DNA of 64,000 bases from Cellulosimicrobium cellulans (GTDB lineage: Bacteria; Actinomycetota; Actinomycetes; Actinomycetales; Cellulomonadaceae). Positions 7,918 through 17,186 of this stretch are shown in pieces; position 1 is the first letter of the stretch, and each line of letters starts with the position of its first letter. Below the pieces are notes generated by a model. The model searched no databases. It was given only the letters and a program-made list of their open reading frames with translations, and was not told the origin of the DNA. Location of the stretch: assembly GCF_024124905.1 (NCBI RefSeq), contig NZ_JAMXST010000003.1, positions 124,001 through 188,000 on the forward strand. The letters run 5' to 3'. The translations under genes and the position numbers were made by a program.

Positions 7918-10220
7918 CGCCCTCCCCCAGCAGCGGCGCGCGCCCCGCAGGCGCCGCGTCGGTCCCGCTCCTCGGCAGGTCCGCTCGGCTCCTCGTCGCC
8001 CTGGTCGTCCTCCTGGTCCTGACCGTCGGCGTCGTGCTCGGCGGATCCCTCACCGCGGCGGGCGCGGCCGCCGGGACGACGGCGACCACCGCCACGGAGA
8101 CCGAGGACGCGGTGACGCTCGAGGTGTCGTCGCTGCAGCCGACCGTCCTCGGCCCGGGCGCCACGCTCACCGTCACCGCGCGCGTGACCAACGGGACCGC
8201 GGAGACGCTCGGGTCGCCGGAGGTGGCGCTCGGCATCGACCGGCGCGTGCTGAGCACCCGGTCGGCTCTCGAGAGCTGGGCCACGACCGGGCCCGACGGC
8301 CGCGTCGGCGTCGGCGTCACGACCCAGGACCTCGGAGCACCGCTCGCACCGGGCGCGAGCGCGGACGTGACGCTCACGGTCCCGGTCGCGGAGCTCAACC
8401 TGAACGCCGGCAGCGACTGGGGCCCGCGCGGCATCTCCCTCACGGTGTCCGACGGCGGCGCACGCCTGGCCGTGCAGCGCACCTTCGTCCTCTGGGAGCC
8501 GTCGAGCGAGGTGACGCCGCTGCGCCTGAGCGTGGTCGCCGCCATGACCGGTCCGCCGGTGGACCCGGACCCCCAGGCGTACGACGACGCGCTCTCCACC
8601 GCGACGGGGACGGACGGTCGCCTCGGGCGGCTGCTCGCGGCGACCGGCGGGGCGCCGGAGGTCGCGTGGGTCGCCGACCCGGCCCTGCTCGCCGCGGCGA
8701 CGGGCGCGACCGACCCGGCGGTGAACGCCTGGGCCGACGCCGTGGGTGCCGCCGCCGCGGGCCGGTCCACGTTCGCCCTGCGCGCCTACGACCCGGACGT
8801 CGCGGCGTTCGCGCACGCGGGACTCGCGCTGCCGGAGGGGACCCCGCTCCCCACCGACCCGACGACCGACGGGCCGTCGCCCGACGACGCGACGGCAGAC
8901 GGCACGACGACGGACGACGCGACGGCAGGCGACACGGCCGGCACGGACGAGGTGGCCGACGGCGCGGACGCTTCCACCACCGGCCTGACCGCCGGGTGGC
9001 GGACCGACCTCGCCTGGCCGGGCGACGCCGTCCCCGACCTGGCCACGACGACGCTCGCCGCGGCGTCGGGCGCGACCGCGACGGTCGTCGGTCCCGGCGG
9101 GCTCGTCCCGGACGAGTCGCTGACGTACACGCCCTCCGGGGTCGCCGACGTGTCGACCGCCGCCGGGCCCGTGAAGGCGCTCGTCGCCGACCCGGTGCTC
9201 ACCGCCCTGCTGTCCGCCGGTGACGGCTCGGGGGTCACGGCGACGCAGCGGATCCTCGCCGAGACCGCGGTGATCGCCCGCGAGCGGCCGGCCGAGCAGC
9301 GCCACGTCCTCGTCGCGCTGCCCCGGAGCTGGGAGGCCGAGCCGGCCGTCTTCACGGCACGGCTCGACGCCCTCCGGGCCGCCCCGTGGGTCGACCTGGC
9401 CCCCGTGGACGACCTCCTCGCGGCCGCGCCGCCCGCGGTCGAGCGCGCGCCGCTCCCGGACTCCGGCGCGTCCGAGGGCGAGATCACCGTCGCCCAGCTC
9501 CGCGCTCTCGACCGGTCGCGCACCGACCTCGCCGCGTTCGCGACGGTCGCCACCGACCCCGCGACGATCACACGGCCGCTCGAGCCCGGCTTCGTGACGC
9601 CGACCGCCGTCGCGTTCCGTGCCGCGCAACCGTCGCGCGTGCTCGCCGTCCAGCACGCCGAGCAGCAGTCCGCCGCCGTCCGGGGCACGCTCTCCGTGGA
9701 GACGCGCACCCCGTTCCTCTTCGTGGCCGAGCAGGAGGACCTCCCGGTCCGGGTGCGCAGCACCCTGGCGCAGGACGCGACCGTCGAGGTCGTGCTCCGG
9801 CCCGACGATCCGCGGCTGCGCGCCCCGGAGCGCAGGACGGTGACGATCCCGGCGGCCACGCGGGACGCCGACGGCGACCTGGTCGCGACCGAGACGAGCG
9901 TCGGCGTGCCCGTCGAGGGGTTCGGGAGCGGGAACGTCACGGTGGAGGTCGAGCTCGTCAGCGCGGCGCAGCCCCAGGTCCGCGTCGCGGAGCCGCAGGA
10001 GTTCGTCGTGCGCGTCCGAGCGGACTGGGAGTCGGTCGGTACGGTGGTGGTGGCCGTGCTCCTGGCTCTCGCCCTGGTCGCGGGGATCTGGCGCACCGTG
10101 CGGCGCGGCCGCTCGCCCCGCCGTCTGGCGGGCGCCACCGTGGACCAGCCGGCACCGCCCGCGCAGGACCCGGCGCCGGCAGCGCAGCCCGGCCGGCGGG
10201 ACGAGGAGCGCGTCGAGTGA
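7914..10220 (+). CDS. DUF6049 family membrane-anchored extracytoplasmic protein
   Basis: The product is 768 residues. A hydrophobic segment at about 24-52 acts as a signal/anchor. A large extracytoplasmic region follows, and a second helix lies near the C-terminus (VGTVVVAVLLALALVAGIW) before a basic cytoplasmic tail. The order of domains and the position directly before murJ match the DUF6049 proteins of Actinobacteria, whose function is not established. A Thr/Asp-rich linker (about 325-355) is locally repetitive (TTDDATAGD-like units). It overlaps NUDIX upstream and murJ downstream (GTGA at 10217-10220), so a role with the lipid II flippase is inferred from context only. Confidence 0.75.
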   Translation: MTPSPSSGARPAGAASVPLLGRSARLLVALVVLLVLTVGVVLGGSLTAAGAAAGTTATTATETEDAVTLEVSSLQPTVLGPGATLTVTARVTNGTAETLGSPEVALGIDRRVLSTRSALESWATTGPDGRVGVGVTTQDLGAPLAPGASADVTLTVPVAELNLNAGSDWGPRGISLTVSDGGARLAVQRTFVLWEPSSEVTPLRLSVVAAMTGPPVDPDPQAYDDALSTATGTDGRLGRLLAATGGAPEVAWVADPALLAAATGATDPAVNAWADAVGAAAAGRSTFALRAYDPDVAAFAHAGLALPEGTPLPTDPTTDGPSPDDATADGTTTDDATAGDTAGTDEVADGADASTTGLTAGWRTDLAWPGDAVPDLATTTLAAASGATATVVGPGGLVPDESLTYTPSGVADVSTAAGPVKALVADPVLTALLSAGDGSGVTATQRILAETAVIARERPAEQRHVLVALPRSWEAEPAVFTARLDALRAAPWVDLAPVDDLLAAAPPAVERAPLPDSGASEGEITVAQLRALDRSRTDLAAFATVATDPATITRPLEPGFVTPTAVAFRAAQPSRVLAVQHAEQQSAAVRGTLSVETRTPFLFVAEQEDLPVRVRSTLAQDATVEVVLRPDDPRLRAPERRTVTIPAATRDADGDLVATETSVGVPVEGFGSGNVTVEVELVSAAQPQVRVAEPQEFVVRVRADWESVGTVVVAVLLALALVAGIWRTVRRGRSPRRLAGATVDQPAPPAQDPAPAAQPGRRDEERVE

Positions 10221-12133
10221 GCCCGGACCAGCCCCGGCACGTCCGGCCCGCCGGCGCCGGGCACGGCACGCGGCCCGGCACGACGCGCGACGTCGTCCCG
10301 TCCGGGGCGCTCCCGGGCGACCCCGCGGCGTCGGGCACCCCGGACGAGACCGCGGAGGCCGGGGCCACCGCGGCGCCCTCCCCCCGTTCGGGCGGGCTCG
10401 GCCGCTCGTCCGCGCTCATGGCGTCGGGCACCTTCGTCTCGCGCGGGCTCGGTCTCGTGCGCAACGTCCTCCTGGTCGCCGCGATCGGGACCACCGGCCT
10501 GGTCGCCGACGCGTTCGACGTCGCGAACAAGATCCCCAACGTCCTCTTCGCGATCCTCGCGGGCGGCGTCCTCAACGCCGTCCTCGTGCCGCAGATCGTC
10601 CGTGCCTACCGCGCGCACAACACCCAGGAGCGGCTCGACAAGCTGCTCACGCTCTCGGGCGTCGTGCTGATCGCCCTCTCGGCGCTGCTCACGGCCGGGT
10701 CGAGCATCCTCGTCGCGCTCTACACCGGGCCGGGGTGGACCGCGCCGCAGACGTCGCTCGCGGTCGCCTTCGCGTTCTGGTGCACGCCACAGCTCTTCTT
10801 CTACGGGCTGTACACGCTGCTCGGGCAGGTGCTCAACGCGCGGGGCCAGTTCGGCCCGTTCATGTGGGCGCCCGTGCTCAACAACGTGGTGTCGATCGTC
10901 GGGTTCGGCGCGTTCATCGCGATCTACGGCCCCGCCGCGGTGGGCAACGTCGACGACCTCACGCAGTGGGACGGGCCCAAGATCGCGCTGCTCGCGGGGA
11001 CCGCGACGCTCGGGGTCGCGGCGCAGGCGCTCATCCTCGTCGTCCCCCTGTGGCGGGCGGGCTTCCGCTGGCACCTGCGGTTCGGGCTCCACGGGATCGG
11101 GCTGCGCTCCGCGGGCCAGGTCGCGCTCTGGACGTTCGCCGCCGTCCTCCTCGAGCAGGTGGGCGTCCTGTTCACCACGCGCTTCGCGAGCGAGGCGCCG
11201 CGCGCGGCGCTCGCGCAGACGTTCGGGCCCTACCGCGACGACCCCGGGACCCTCGGCGCCGTCACCGGACTCGTCACCGGCGCCCCGGACGCCTTCTCCG
11301 GCGCGCTCGCGGTCGCGGGCAACGCGGCCTACACGCAGGCGCTCATGATCTACCTGCTGCCGCACTCGCTCGTGACGGTGTCGATCGCGACGGCGCTCTT
11401 CACGGGCATGAGCGCAGCCGCGCACGCGGGCGACCTCGCGCGCGTCCGGCACGACCTCTCGCGCGGCGTGCGCACCGTCGGGGTCTTCACGGTCTTCGCG
11501 ACCGTCGTCCTGGTCGTCCTCGCCCTGCCGATCACCAAGCTCCTCGTCCCCTCCGTCGACGCCGCGTCCGGCGAGGCGGTCTCCGAGGTGCTGCGGGCCA
11601 TGGCGCTCGGGCTCGTGCCGCTCGGCGGCATGGTGCTCATGAAGTGGGTGTACTACGCGTTCGAGGACGGCCGGACGGTCTTCTGGATCCAGGTCCCGGG
11701 CACGCTCGTGCTCGTCGGCGTGTCCTGGCTCGCGACCCAGGTCCTGGCGCCCCAGCTCTGGGTCGTGGGGATCGGCCTCGCGATGAGCGTGTCCAACCTC
11801 GTGGCCGTCGCGCTGCGCACCGTCGGGCTGCGGCGCACGCTGCGCGGGCTCGACGGCGCCCGGATCCTGCGGCTCCACGTCAAGGCCGGCCTCGCCGCGG
11901 TCGTCAGCGCCGTCGCGGGCTGGGGCGTGCTGCGGGGGTTCGTCGTCCTCACCGGAGACGGCCCGGACGGCATCTACGGGCTCTCGTGGTGGCAGGCCGT
12001 CGTCGTGGTGGCCGCCGCCGGGGCCGTCATGACGGCCGTCTACGCGGGCGGGCTCAAGCTCATGCGGGTGCGTGAGCTCGACCAGCTCGCCGGGCCCGTC
12101 GTGGGCCGCGTCCGACGGCTCGTGCGCCGGTGA
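10217..12133 (+). CDS. murJ: Lipid II flippase MurJ (MviN)
   Basis: The product is 638 residues with about 14 membrane helices. The first ~60 residues are a disordered cytoplasmic leader. The core starts at LMASGTFVSRGLGLVRNVLL and continues with ADAFDVANKIPNVLFAILAGG, both characteristic of MviN/MurJ of the MOP exporter superfamily. It flips lipid-linked peptidoglycan precursor across the membrane. Start GTG 10217 overlaps the DUF6049 stop. In mycobacteria the flippase is fused to a pseudokinase; here that part is the separate next gene. Confidence 0.92.
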   Translation: MSPDQPRHVRPAGAGHGTRPGTTRDVVPSGALPGDPAASGTPDETAEAGATAAPSPRSGGLGRSSALMASGTFVSRGLGLVRNVLLVAAIGTTGLVADAFDVANKIPNVLFAILAGGVLNAVLVPQIVRAYRAHNTQERLDKLLTLSGVVLIALSALLTAGSSILVALYTGPGWTAPQTSLAVAFAFWCTPQLFFYGLYTLLGQVLNARGQFGPFMWAPVLNNVVSIVGFGAFIAIYGPAAVGNVDDLTQWDGPKIALLAGTATLGVAAQALILVVPLWRAGFRWHLRFGLHGIGLRSAGQVALWTFAAVLLEQVGVLFTTRFASEAPRAALAQTFGPYRDDPGTLGAVTGLVTGAPDAFSGALAVAGNAAYTQALMIYLLPHSLVTVSIATALFTGMSAAAHAGDLARVRHDLSRGVRTVGVFTVFATVVLVVLALPITKLLVPSVDAASGEAVSEVLRAMALGLVPLGGMVLMKWVYYAFEDGRTVFWIQVPGTLVLVGVSWLATQVLAPQLWVVGIGLAMSVSNLVAVALRTVGLRRTLRGLDGARILRLHVKAGLAAVVSAVAGWGVLRGFVVLTGDGPDGIYGLSWWQAVVVVAAAGAVMTAVYAGGLKLMRVRELDQLAGPVVGRVRRLVRR

Positions 12134-12166
12134 GCGCGGCCCGACCGCCCGGAACCAATCGGGTGA

Positions 12167-12191
12167 TACGCGGGCAATCAGGGCCCGCGTA
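12167..12191. promoter_or_regulatory. 9+9 inverted repeat before the pseudokinase gene
   Basis: TACGCGGGC (12167-12175) pairs perfectly with GCCCGCGTA (12183-12191) across 7 bases. TACCAT overlapping its right end (12190-12195) could be a -10 hexamer for the downstream gene. The repeat may therefore be the murJ terminator, an operator, or both. Confidence 0.4.
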
Positions 12192-12230
12192 CCATGGTGT
12201 GTCGACCACGAGTCCCACGGAGGAGGTCCG

Positions 12231-14099
12231 GTGAACGGCGTGGCCCCAGGAACACTGCTCGTCGCGCGCTACCGGCTCGACGAGCAGCTCGCGTCCGACC
12301 TGTCGGACGTCACCGCATGGTCGGCGCACGACCAGATCCTCGACCGGCCCGTCCGGATCTCGCTGGTCTCCGGCGCGCACGTCGCCGACGCCCTCGACTC
12401 CGCCCGGCGCGCCGCGCTCGTCGTCGACCCGCGCCTGACCCGCGTCCTCGACGTCGGGACGGAGGACGGCGTCGCGTACGTCGTGACCGAGCGGTACACG
12501 GGCATCACGCTGAGCGAGGTCGTCGCGGGCGGCATCGTCGACCCGCAGCAGGCCCGCGCGATCGTCGGCGAGGCCGCGGCCGCGCTCGAGGTCGCCCGCC
12601 GACGGGGGGTCCACCACCTCGCGCTGCGACCCGACGCGGTCCGCGTCGACGGCAGCCGCGTCCTCCTCACCGGCCTCGGCCTCGACGCGGGAGTGGCCGG
12701 GCACGACCAGCACGACGCCGACCTGACGTCGCGCACCGACGCCGTCGGGCTCGTCGCCCTCCTCTACTACGCGATGACCGCGCGCTGGGCCGGGCCGTCC
12801 CTCGACGTGCCCTGGATCGCCCCCGACGCCATCCACCCGCTGCCCGCGCAGCGCGCGGGCGACGAGATCCTGCCGCTCTCCGCCGTCCGCCCCGACGTCC
12901 CGGCCGAGCTCGACGCGCTCTGCGCGCGTGCCTTCGCCGGCACGCAGGGCACGGCGGAGGAGTGGACGGCACCGCCTGCGGGCGACGTGCCCCGCTCCCC
13001 CGCGGACGTCGTCGGCGCGGTCGAGCCCTGGGGCGAGGTCTCGGTCGTCGCCGCCCTGCCGTCCTTCGTGCAGCCCGCGACGGCGGGCGTGAGCCGCCAG
13101 TCCGTCCGCACGGCGTTCGACGGCGCGACGAGCGCCCCCCCGGGCACGCCTCCCCCCGCACCCCCGGTCCGACGACCGACCACCGGACGCATCCACCGCG
13201 TGGGGGACGTGCCCGGGTCCGCCGGTCCGGGCGTCGCGTACGCCGCCGGGGCCGCCACGGGTGCGACCGCCGCGGTCCCGCCGCCGGCACCGGACCCGGC
13301 GACCGCGGCCTACGCGGTCCCCCCGCCGCCCGTCGGGTACGACGCCGGCGCAACGCCCGTCCAGTACGCGGCCGCGCCGCCGCCCGTGCCCCCGGTCACG
13401 GAGGAGCCGCAGGCCTGGAGCGAGCCGGCACCCCGCCGACGCGGTCCCCGCCGCTTCAACGCGACCCCGATCGTCCTCGTCCTCGTCCTCGGCCTCGTGG
13501 TCTGGGGTGTCGTGTGGGCGGTCGGCACGGCGTTCGACGGCTTCGGGCCTGCTCTGCAGACGAGCGAGGAGGAGCCCACGGGCGAGGGGTCGCAGGCCCC
13601 GTCCGAGGGTGACGGAGAGACCGCGGAGGGGGAGCAGGCGCCCCCGGCGACGGAGGTCCGTCCCGTGATCGCCTCGGGCCAGGCCCTGGACCCCGAGGGC
13701 GACGCCTCCGGGAACAACGACGGGGAGCACCCCGAGCTCGCCCCGCTCGCCTACGACCAGCAGCCCGACACCACGTGGTTCTCGCGCCGGTACAACGCCG
13801 CCAACTTCGCCGGCCTGCGCACCGGGATCGGGTTCGCGGTCACGCTCGAGGAGAAGGCGCCGGTCTCGACGGTCGTACTCGACACGGCCGTCACCGGCGG
13901 CAACGTCGAGATCCGTGCCACGAGCCCGGACGCCCCCACGGAGGGCCCGGTCCTCGCCTCCGGGCCGCTCGCCCCCGGTGCGGAGTTCACGTTCGACCAG
14001 CCCGTCGAGGCGGAGTCGATCGTGCTGTGGTTCACCGAGCTGCCGCAGAACCCGTCCGGGGAGTTCCGCGCGGAGATCAACGAGATCCTCATCTCCTGA
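12231..14099 (+). CDS. MurJ-associated pseudokinase with extracellular domain
   Basis: The product is 622 residues from GTG 12231, behind the strong site GGAGGAGGT. The N-terminal ~270 residues resemble a Ser/Thr kinase fold, but the catalytic loop reads VHHLALRPDAVRV (around 128) with no HRD aspartate, so it is a pseudokinase. A Pro-rich linker leads to one membrane helix at about 411-436. The C-terminal ~150 residues (ASGQALDPEGD, then YDQQPDTTWFS) look like an extracellular galactose-binding/discoidin-like fold. This is the architecture fused to MviN in mycobacteria, where it recruits an FHA protein when phosphorylated; here it follows murJ as a separate gene. Likely regulates the flippase under PknB/FhaA control (inference). 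Confidence 0.8.
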   Translation: MNGVAPGTLLVARYRLDEQLASDLSDVTAWSAHDQILDRPVRISLVSGAHVADALDSARRAALVVDPRLTRVLDVGTEDGVAYVVTERYTGITLSEVVAGGIVDPQQARAIVGEAAAALEVARRRGVHHLALRPDAVRVDGSRVLLTGLGLDAGVAGHDQHDADLTSRTDAVGLVALLYYAMTARWAGPSLDVPWIAPDAIHPLPAQRAGDEILPLSAVRPDVPAELDALCARAFAGTQGTAEEWTAPPAGDVPRSPADVVGAVEPWGEVSVVAALPSFVQPATAGVSRQSVRTAFDGATSAPPGTPPPAPPVRRPTTGRIHRVGDVPGSAGPGVAYAAGAATGATAAVPPPAPDPATAAYAVPPPPVGYDAGATPVQYAAAPPPVPPVTEEPQAWSEPAPRRRGPRRFNATPIVLVLVLGLVVWGVVWAVGTAFDGFGPALQTSEEEPTGEGSQAPSEGDGETAEGEQAPPATEVRPVIASGQALDPEGDASGNNDGEHPELAPLAYDQQPDTTWFSRRYNAANFAGLRTGIGFAVTLEEKAPVSTVVLDTAVTGGNVEIRATSPDAPTEGPVLASGPLAPGAEFTFDQPVEAESIVLWFTELPQNPSGEFRAEINEILIS

Positions 14100-14211
14100 C
14101 CTCCGGTCGCCGGAGGACCTGACCCCGGTCCGGCCGTCACCCACCCACGGTGCGTGGACGGCCCGCGCGCCGTGCGCCCGGTCCCCGTAGCGTGCCGAAC
14201 ACCCGTACCGT

Positions 14212-14237
14212 GGAACAGAAGCCGCCCCAGCGGCGTT
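14212..14237 (+). promoter_or_regulatory. SigR/SigH-type oxidative-stress promoter of trxB
   Basis: GGAAC at 14212-14216, an 18-base spacer, then GTT at 14235-14237 match the actinobacterial SigR/SigH consensus (GGAAY-N18-GTT). It lies 50 bases before the trxB start. Thioredoxin operons are classic targets of this thiol-stress sigma factor. Confidence 0.7.
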
Positions 14238-14286
14238 CACACTCTCGCGTGGTCGGCCGCCACGCACCGAGCATCGAGGAGAGCAC

Positions 14287-15315
14287 GTGACCGAGCAGTC
14301 TGCCGTCCAGAACCTGATCGTCGTCGGGTCCGGTCCCGCGGGGTACACCGCGGCGATCTACGCGGCGCGCGCGGGGCTGGCCCCGCTCGTGCTCGCGGGC
14401 TCGGTCACCGCCGGTGGCGCGCTGATGAACACGACGGACGTCGAGAACTTCCCCGGGTTCCCCGACGGGATCATGGGCCCCGACCTCATGGAGAACATGC
14501 GCAAGCAGGCCGAGCGGTTCGGCGCGCGCATCGAGTGGGACGACGCCACGCTGCTGGACCTCGAGGGCCCGGTCAAGACCGTCGTGACGGGCAACGGCGA
14601 CACCTACCGTGCCCGCGCCGTCATCCTCGCGACCGGGTCCGCGTACCGCGAGCTCGGCCTGGACGACGAGAAGCGCCTGTCCGGCCGCGGCGTCTCGTGG
14701 TGCGCGACGTGCGACGGGTTCTTCTTCCGCGACCAGCACATCGCCGTCGTCGGCGGCGGGGACTCCGCGATGGAGGAGGCCACGTTCCTCACCCGCTTCG
14801 CCGAGAAGGTGACCGTGGTGCACCGTCGCGACGAGCTGCGCGCCTCGAAGATCATGGCCGACCGAGCCCTGAACGACCCGAAGATCGAGTTCGCCTGGAA
14901 CAGCGAGGTCACCGGGATCGACGGCGAGAACAAGGTCGAGGGCGTGACCCTGCGCGACACCGTCACCGGCGAGGAGCGCGAGCTCCCCGCGACGGGCCTG
15001 TTCGTCGCGATCGGGCACGAGCCCCGCACCGAGCTCGTCAAGGGACAGATCGACCTGGACGACGAGGGCTACATCCAGGTCGTCGGGCGCACCACCGCGA
15101 CCAACCTCGAGGGCGTGTTCGCGTGCGGCGACGCCGTCGACCACACCTACCGCCAGGCCATCACGGCGGCGGGCTCCGGCTGCGCGGCCGCGCTCGACGC
15201 ACAGCGCTACCTCACCGAGCTCGCCGACGCCGCCGGCCTGGAGGACCTCGCCGGCACGCCGACCACGCCGAACCCCGACGAGCTGCCCGAGGCGCTCGCC
15301 GAGCTGCAGGCCTGA
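14287..15315 (+). CDS. trxB: Thioredoxin reductase
   Basis: The product is 342 residues, the normal size. FAD-binding GSGPAG lies at 14-19, the redox-active CATC at 139-142, and the NADPH-binding GGGDS at 156-160. [10 protein letters not shown] is the second FAD motif. The enzyme passes electrons from NADPH to thioredoxin in the cytosol. The GTG start follows GAGGAGAGC. It is followed after 39 bases by trxA in the same direction, forming the usual trxBA operon, and is preceded by a SigR-type promoter, so induction by disulphide stress is expected. Confidence 0.95.
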   Translation: MTEQSAVQNLIVVGSGPAGYTAAIYAARAGLAPLVLAGSVTAGGALMNTTDVENFPGFPDGIMGPDLMENMRKQAERFGARIEWDDATLLDLEGPVKTVVTGNGDTYRARAVILATGSAYRELGLDDEKRLSGRGVSWCATCDGFFFRDQHIAVVGGGDSAMEEATFLTRFAEKVTVVHRRDELRASKIMADRALNDPKIEFAWNSEVTGIDGENKVEGVTLRDTVTGEERELPATGLFVAIGHEPRTELVKGQIDLDDEGYIQVVGRTTATNLEGVFACGDAVDHTYRQAITAAGSGCAAALDAQRYLTELADAAGLEDLAGTPTTPNPDELPEALAELQA

Positions 15316-15354
15316 GCGTCCCTCACCCACCGAGTCCTACCGCAGGAGGTCACC

Positions 15355-15687
15355 ATGCCGACCGTTCCGGTCACCGACGACACGTTCCGTGCCGAGGTCC
15401 TCGAGTCCGAAGTCCCCGTCCTCGTCGACTTCTGGGCGACGTGGTGCGGCCCGTGCCGCCAGGTCGCGCCGATCCTCGAAGAGCTCGCCGAGGAGTACGA
15501 CGGCAAGATCAAGATCGCCAAGCTCGACACGGACGCCAACCCCGAGACGACCGGTGCCTACGGGATCGTGTCGATCCCGACGCTCAACGTCTACGTGGGC
15601 GGCGAGCTGCAGAAGTCGATCATCGGGGCGCGCCCCAAGCGCGCGCTCACCGAGGAGATCGACGCCGTGCTCGCCACGGCGGTCTGA
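15355..15687 (+). CDS. trxA: Thioredoxin
   Basis: The product is 110 residues with the active site WCGPC (30-34), VDFWATW before it and the cis-proline motif SIPT. This is a standard cytosolic thioredoxin that reduces protein disulphides and is recycled by the upstream TrxB. Start ATG 15355 follows a strong GCAGGAGGT site. A long perfect hairpin terminates the operon right after. Confidence 0.97.
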   Translation: MPTVPVTDDTFRAEVLESEVPVLVDFWATWCGPCRQVAPILEELAEEYDGKIKIAKLDTDANPETTGAYGIVSIPTLNVYVGGELQKSIIGARPKRALTEEIDAVLATAV

Positions 15688-15705
15688 GCCGCACCCGATC
15701 ACTGC

Positions 15706-15744
15706 CCGGAGGGCGGACCGCGCGCACCGCGGTCCGCCCTCCGG
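15706..15744 (+). terminator. Strong terminator of trxBA
   Basis: A 17-base arm (15706-15722) is perfectly complementary to 15728-15744 with a 5-nt loop, 18 bases past the trxA stop. Confidence 0.85.
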
Positions 15745-15788
15745 CGTCTTCACGGGATCCCCCGATGCACCGTGCGACACTGGGGGTC

Positions 15789-17117
15789 GTGACTGGACCG
15801 ACGACTCCCCCGCAGCAGCCCGCTCCCGGCGGCACCCGCCTCGACCCGTGGTTCGGTGCCTACGCAGAGCGAGCGCACGGGATGCGAGCGTCGGAGATCC
15901 GGGCGCTGTTCGCCGTGGCGAACCGCCCCGAGGTCGTGTCGCTCGCCGGCGGGATGCCGTACCTCGAAGGACTCCCGCTCGACCAGATCGCCGACACCAT
16001 GCAGCGGCTCGTCGCGACGCGCGGCGCGACCGCGCTCCAGTACGGGTCCGGGCAGGGCGACGAGACGCTCCGCGAGCAGATCCTCGACGTGGTCCGGCTC
16101 GAGGGGATCGAGTGCCACCCCGACGACGTGGTCGTGACGACGGGCTCGCAGCAGGCCCTGGACCTCGTGACCCGGATCTTCGTCGACCCCGGTGACGTCG
16201 TCGTCGCCGAGGCACCGAGCTACGTCGGCGCCCTCGGCGTGTTCCGGTCGTACCAGGCCGACGTCGTACACGTGCCCCTCGACGAGCACGGCCTCGTCCC
16301 CGAGGCGCTGGAGGAGACGCTCGCCCGTCTCGCCGCCGACGGCCGACGCGTCAAGCTGCTCTACACCGTGCCCAACTTCCACAACCCTGCCGGTGTGACC
16401 CTCACCGCGGAGCGCCGCCCGCGCATCCTGGAGATCGCGCAGCGCTACGGCGTCCTCGTCATCGAGGACAACCCCTACGGGCTCCTCGGCTTCGACGGCC
16501 AGACGCTCCCCGCGCTGCGGTCGCTCGACGAGGACGGCGTCCTCTATCTCGGGTCCTTCTCCAAGACCTTCGCCCCCGGGTACCGGGTCGGCTGGGTGGT
16601 CGCGCCGCACGCGGTGCGCGAGAAGCTCGTGCTCGCGAGCGAGTCGGCGATCCTGTGCCCCTCCAACGCGTCACAGCTCGCGATCGCCGCCTACCTCGAC
16701 ACGTGCGACTGGAAGGGCCAGATCAAGCAGTTCCGCGAGCTCTACCGGGAGCGGCGCGACGCGATGATCGGTGCGCTCTCGGAGCATCTCCCGTCGGCCC
16801 GCTGGACCGTCCCGGACGGTGGCTTCTACACGTGGGTGCAGCTCCCCGAGGGCCTCGACGCCCGATCGATGCTGCCGCGCGCCGTGACGGCCCGCGTCGC
16901 CTACGTCCCCGGCACGGCGTTCTACGCGGACGGCACGGGCTCGAGCCACGTGCGCCTCTCGTACTGCTTCCCGACCCCCGAGCGGATCCGTGAGGGAGTT
17001 CGGCGCCTCGCCGGCGTCGTCAACGCCGAGCAGGAGCTCGTCGAGATCTTCGGGACGAACGCCGAGCTCGACCCTGACGTCACGGACGTCGAGAACCCGT
17101 CGCCCGACCTGGCCTGA
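15789..17117 (+). CDS. PLP-dependent class I/II aminotransferase
   Basis: The product is 442 residues. SLAGGMPY, TTGSQQALDL, PNFHNPAG and the pyridoxal lysine in GSFSKTFAPGYRVGW (around residue 259) identify the family of 2-aminoadipate/aromatic/branched-chain-type aminotransferases. There is no N-terminal GntR domain, so it is not a MocR regulator. The exact amino donor is not readable. GTG 15789 is chosen because GACACT (15776-15781) sits 7 bases upstream as a -10 hexamer with no ribosome binding site, suggesting another leaderless mRNA. An ATG at 15765 is in frame but would include the promoter. The Ddl-like gene follows 69 bases later. Confidence 0.85.
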   Translation: MTGPTTPPQQPAPGGTRLDPWFGAYAERAHGMRASEIRALFAVANRPEVVSLAGGMPYLEGLPLDQIADTMQRLVATRGATALQYGSGQGDETLREQILDVVRLEGIECHPDDVVVTTGSQQALDLVTRIFVDPGDVVVAEAPSYVGALGVFRSYQADVVHVPLDEHGLVPEALEETLARLAADGRRVKLLYTVPNFHNPAGVTLTAERRPRILEIAQRYGVLVIEDNPYGLLGFDGQTLPALRSLDEDGVLYLGSFSKTFAPGYRVGWVVAPHAVREKLVLASESAILCPSNASQLAIAAYLDTCDWKGQIKQFRELYRERRDAMIGALSEHLPSARWTVPDGGFYTWVQLPEGLDARSMLPRAVTARVAYVPGTAFYADGTGSSHVRLSYCFPTPERIREGVRRLAGVVNAEQELVEIFGTNAELDPDVTDVENPSPDLA

Positions 17118-17186
17118 AGCTCTTACACCACGACGCCGAGCGGACCCTACCGGGCGACGCCGGCACCGAACAGGAGTCCGTCAACA

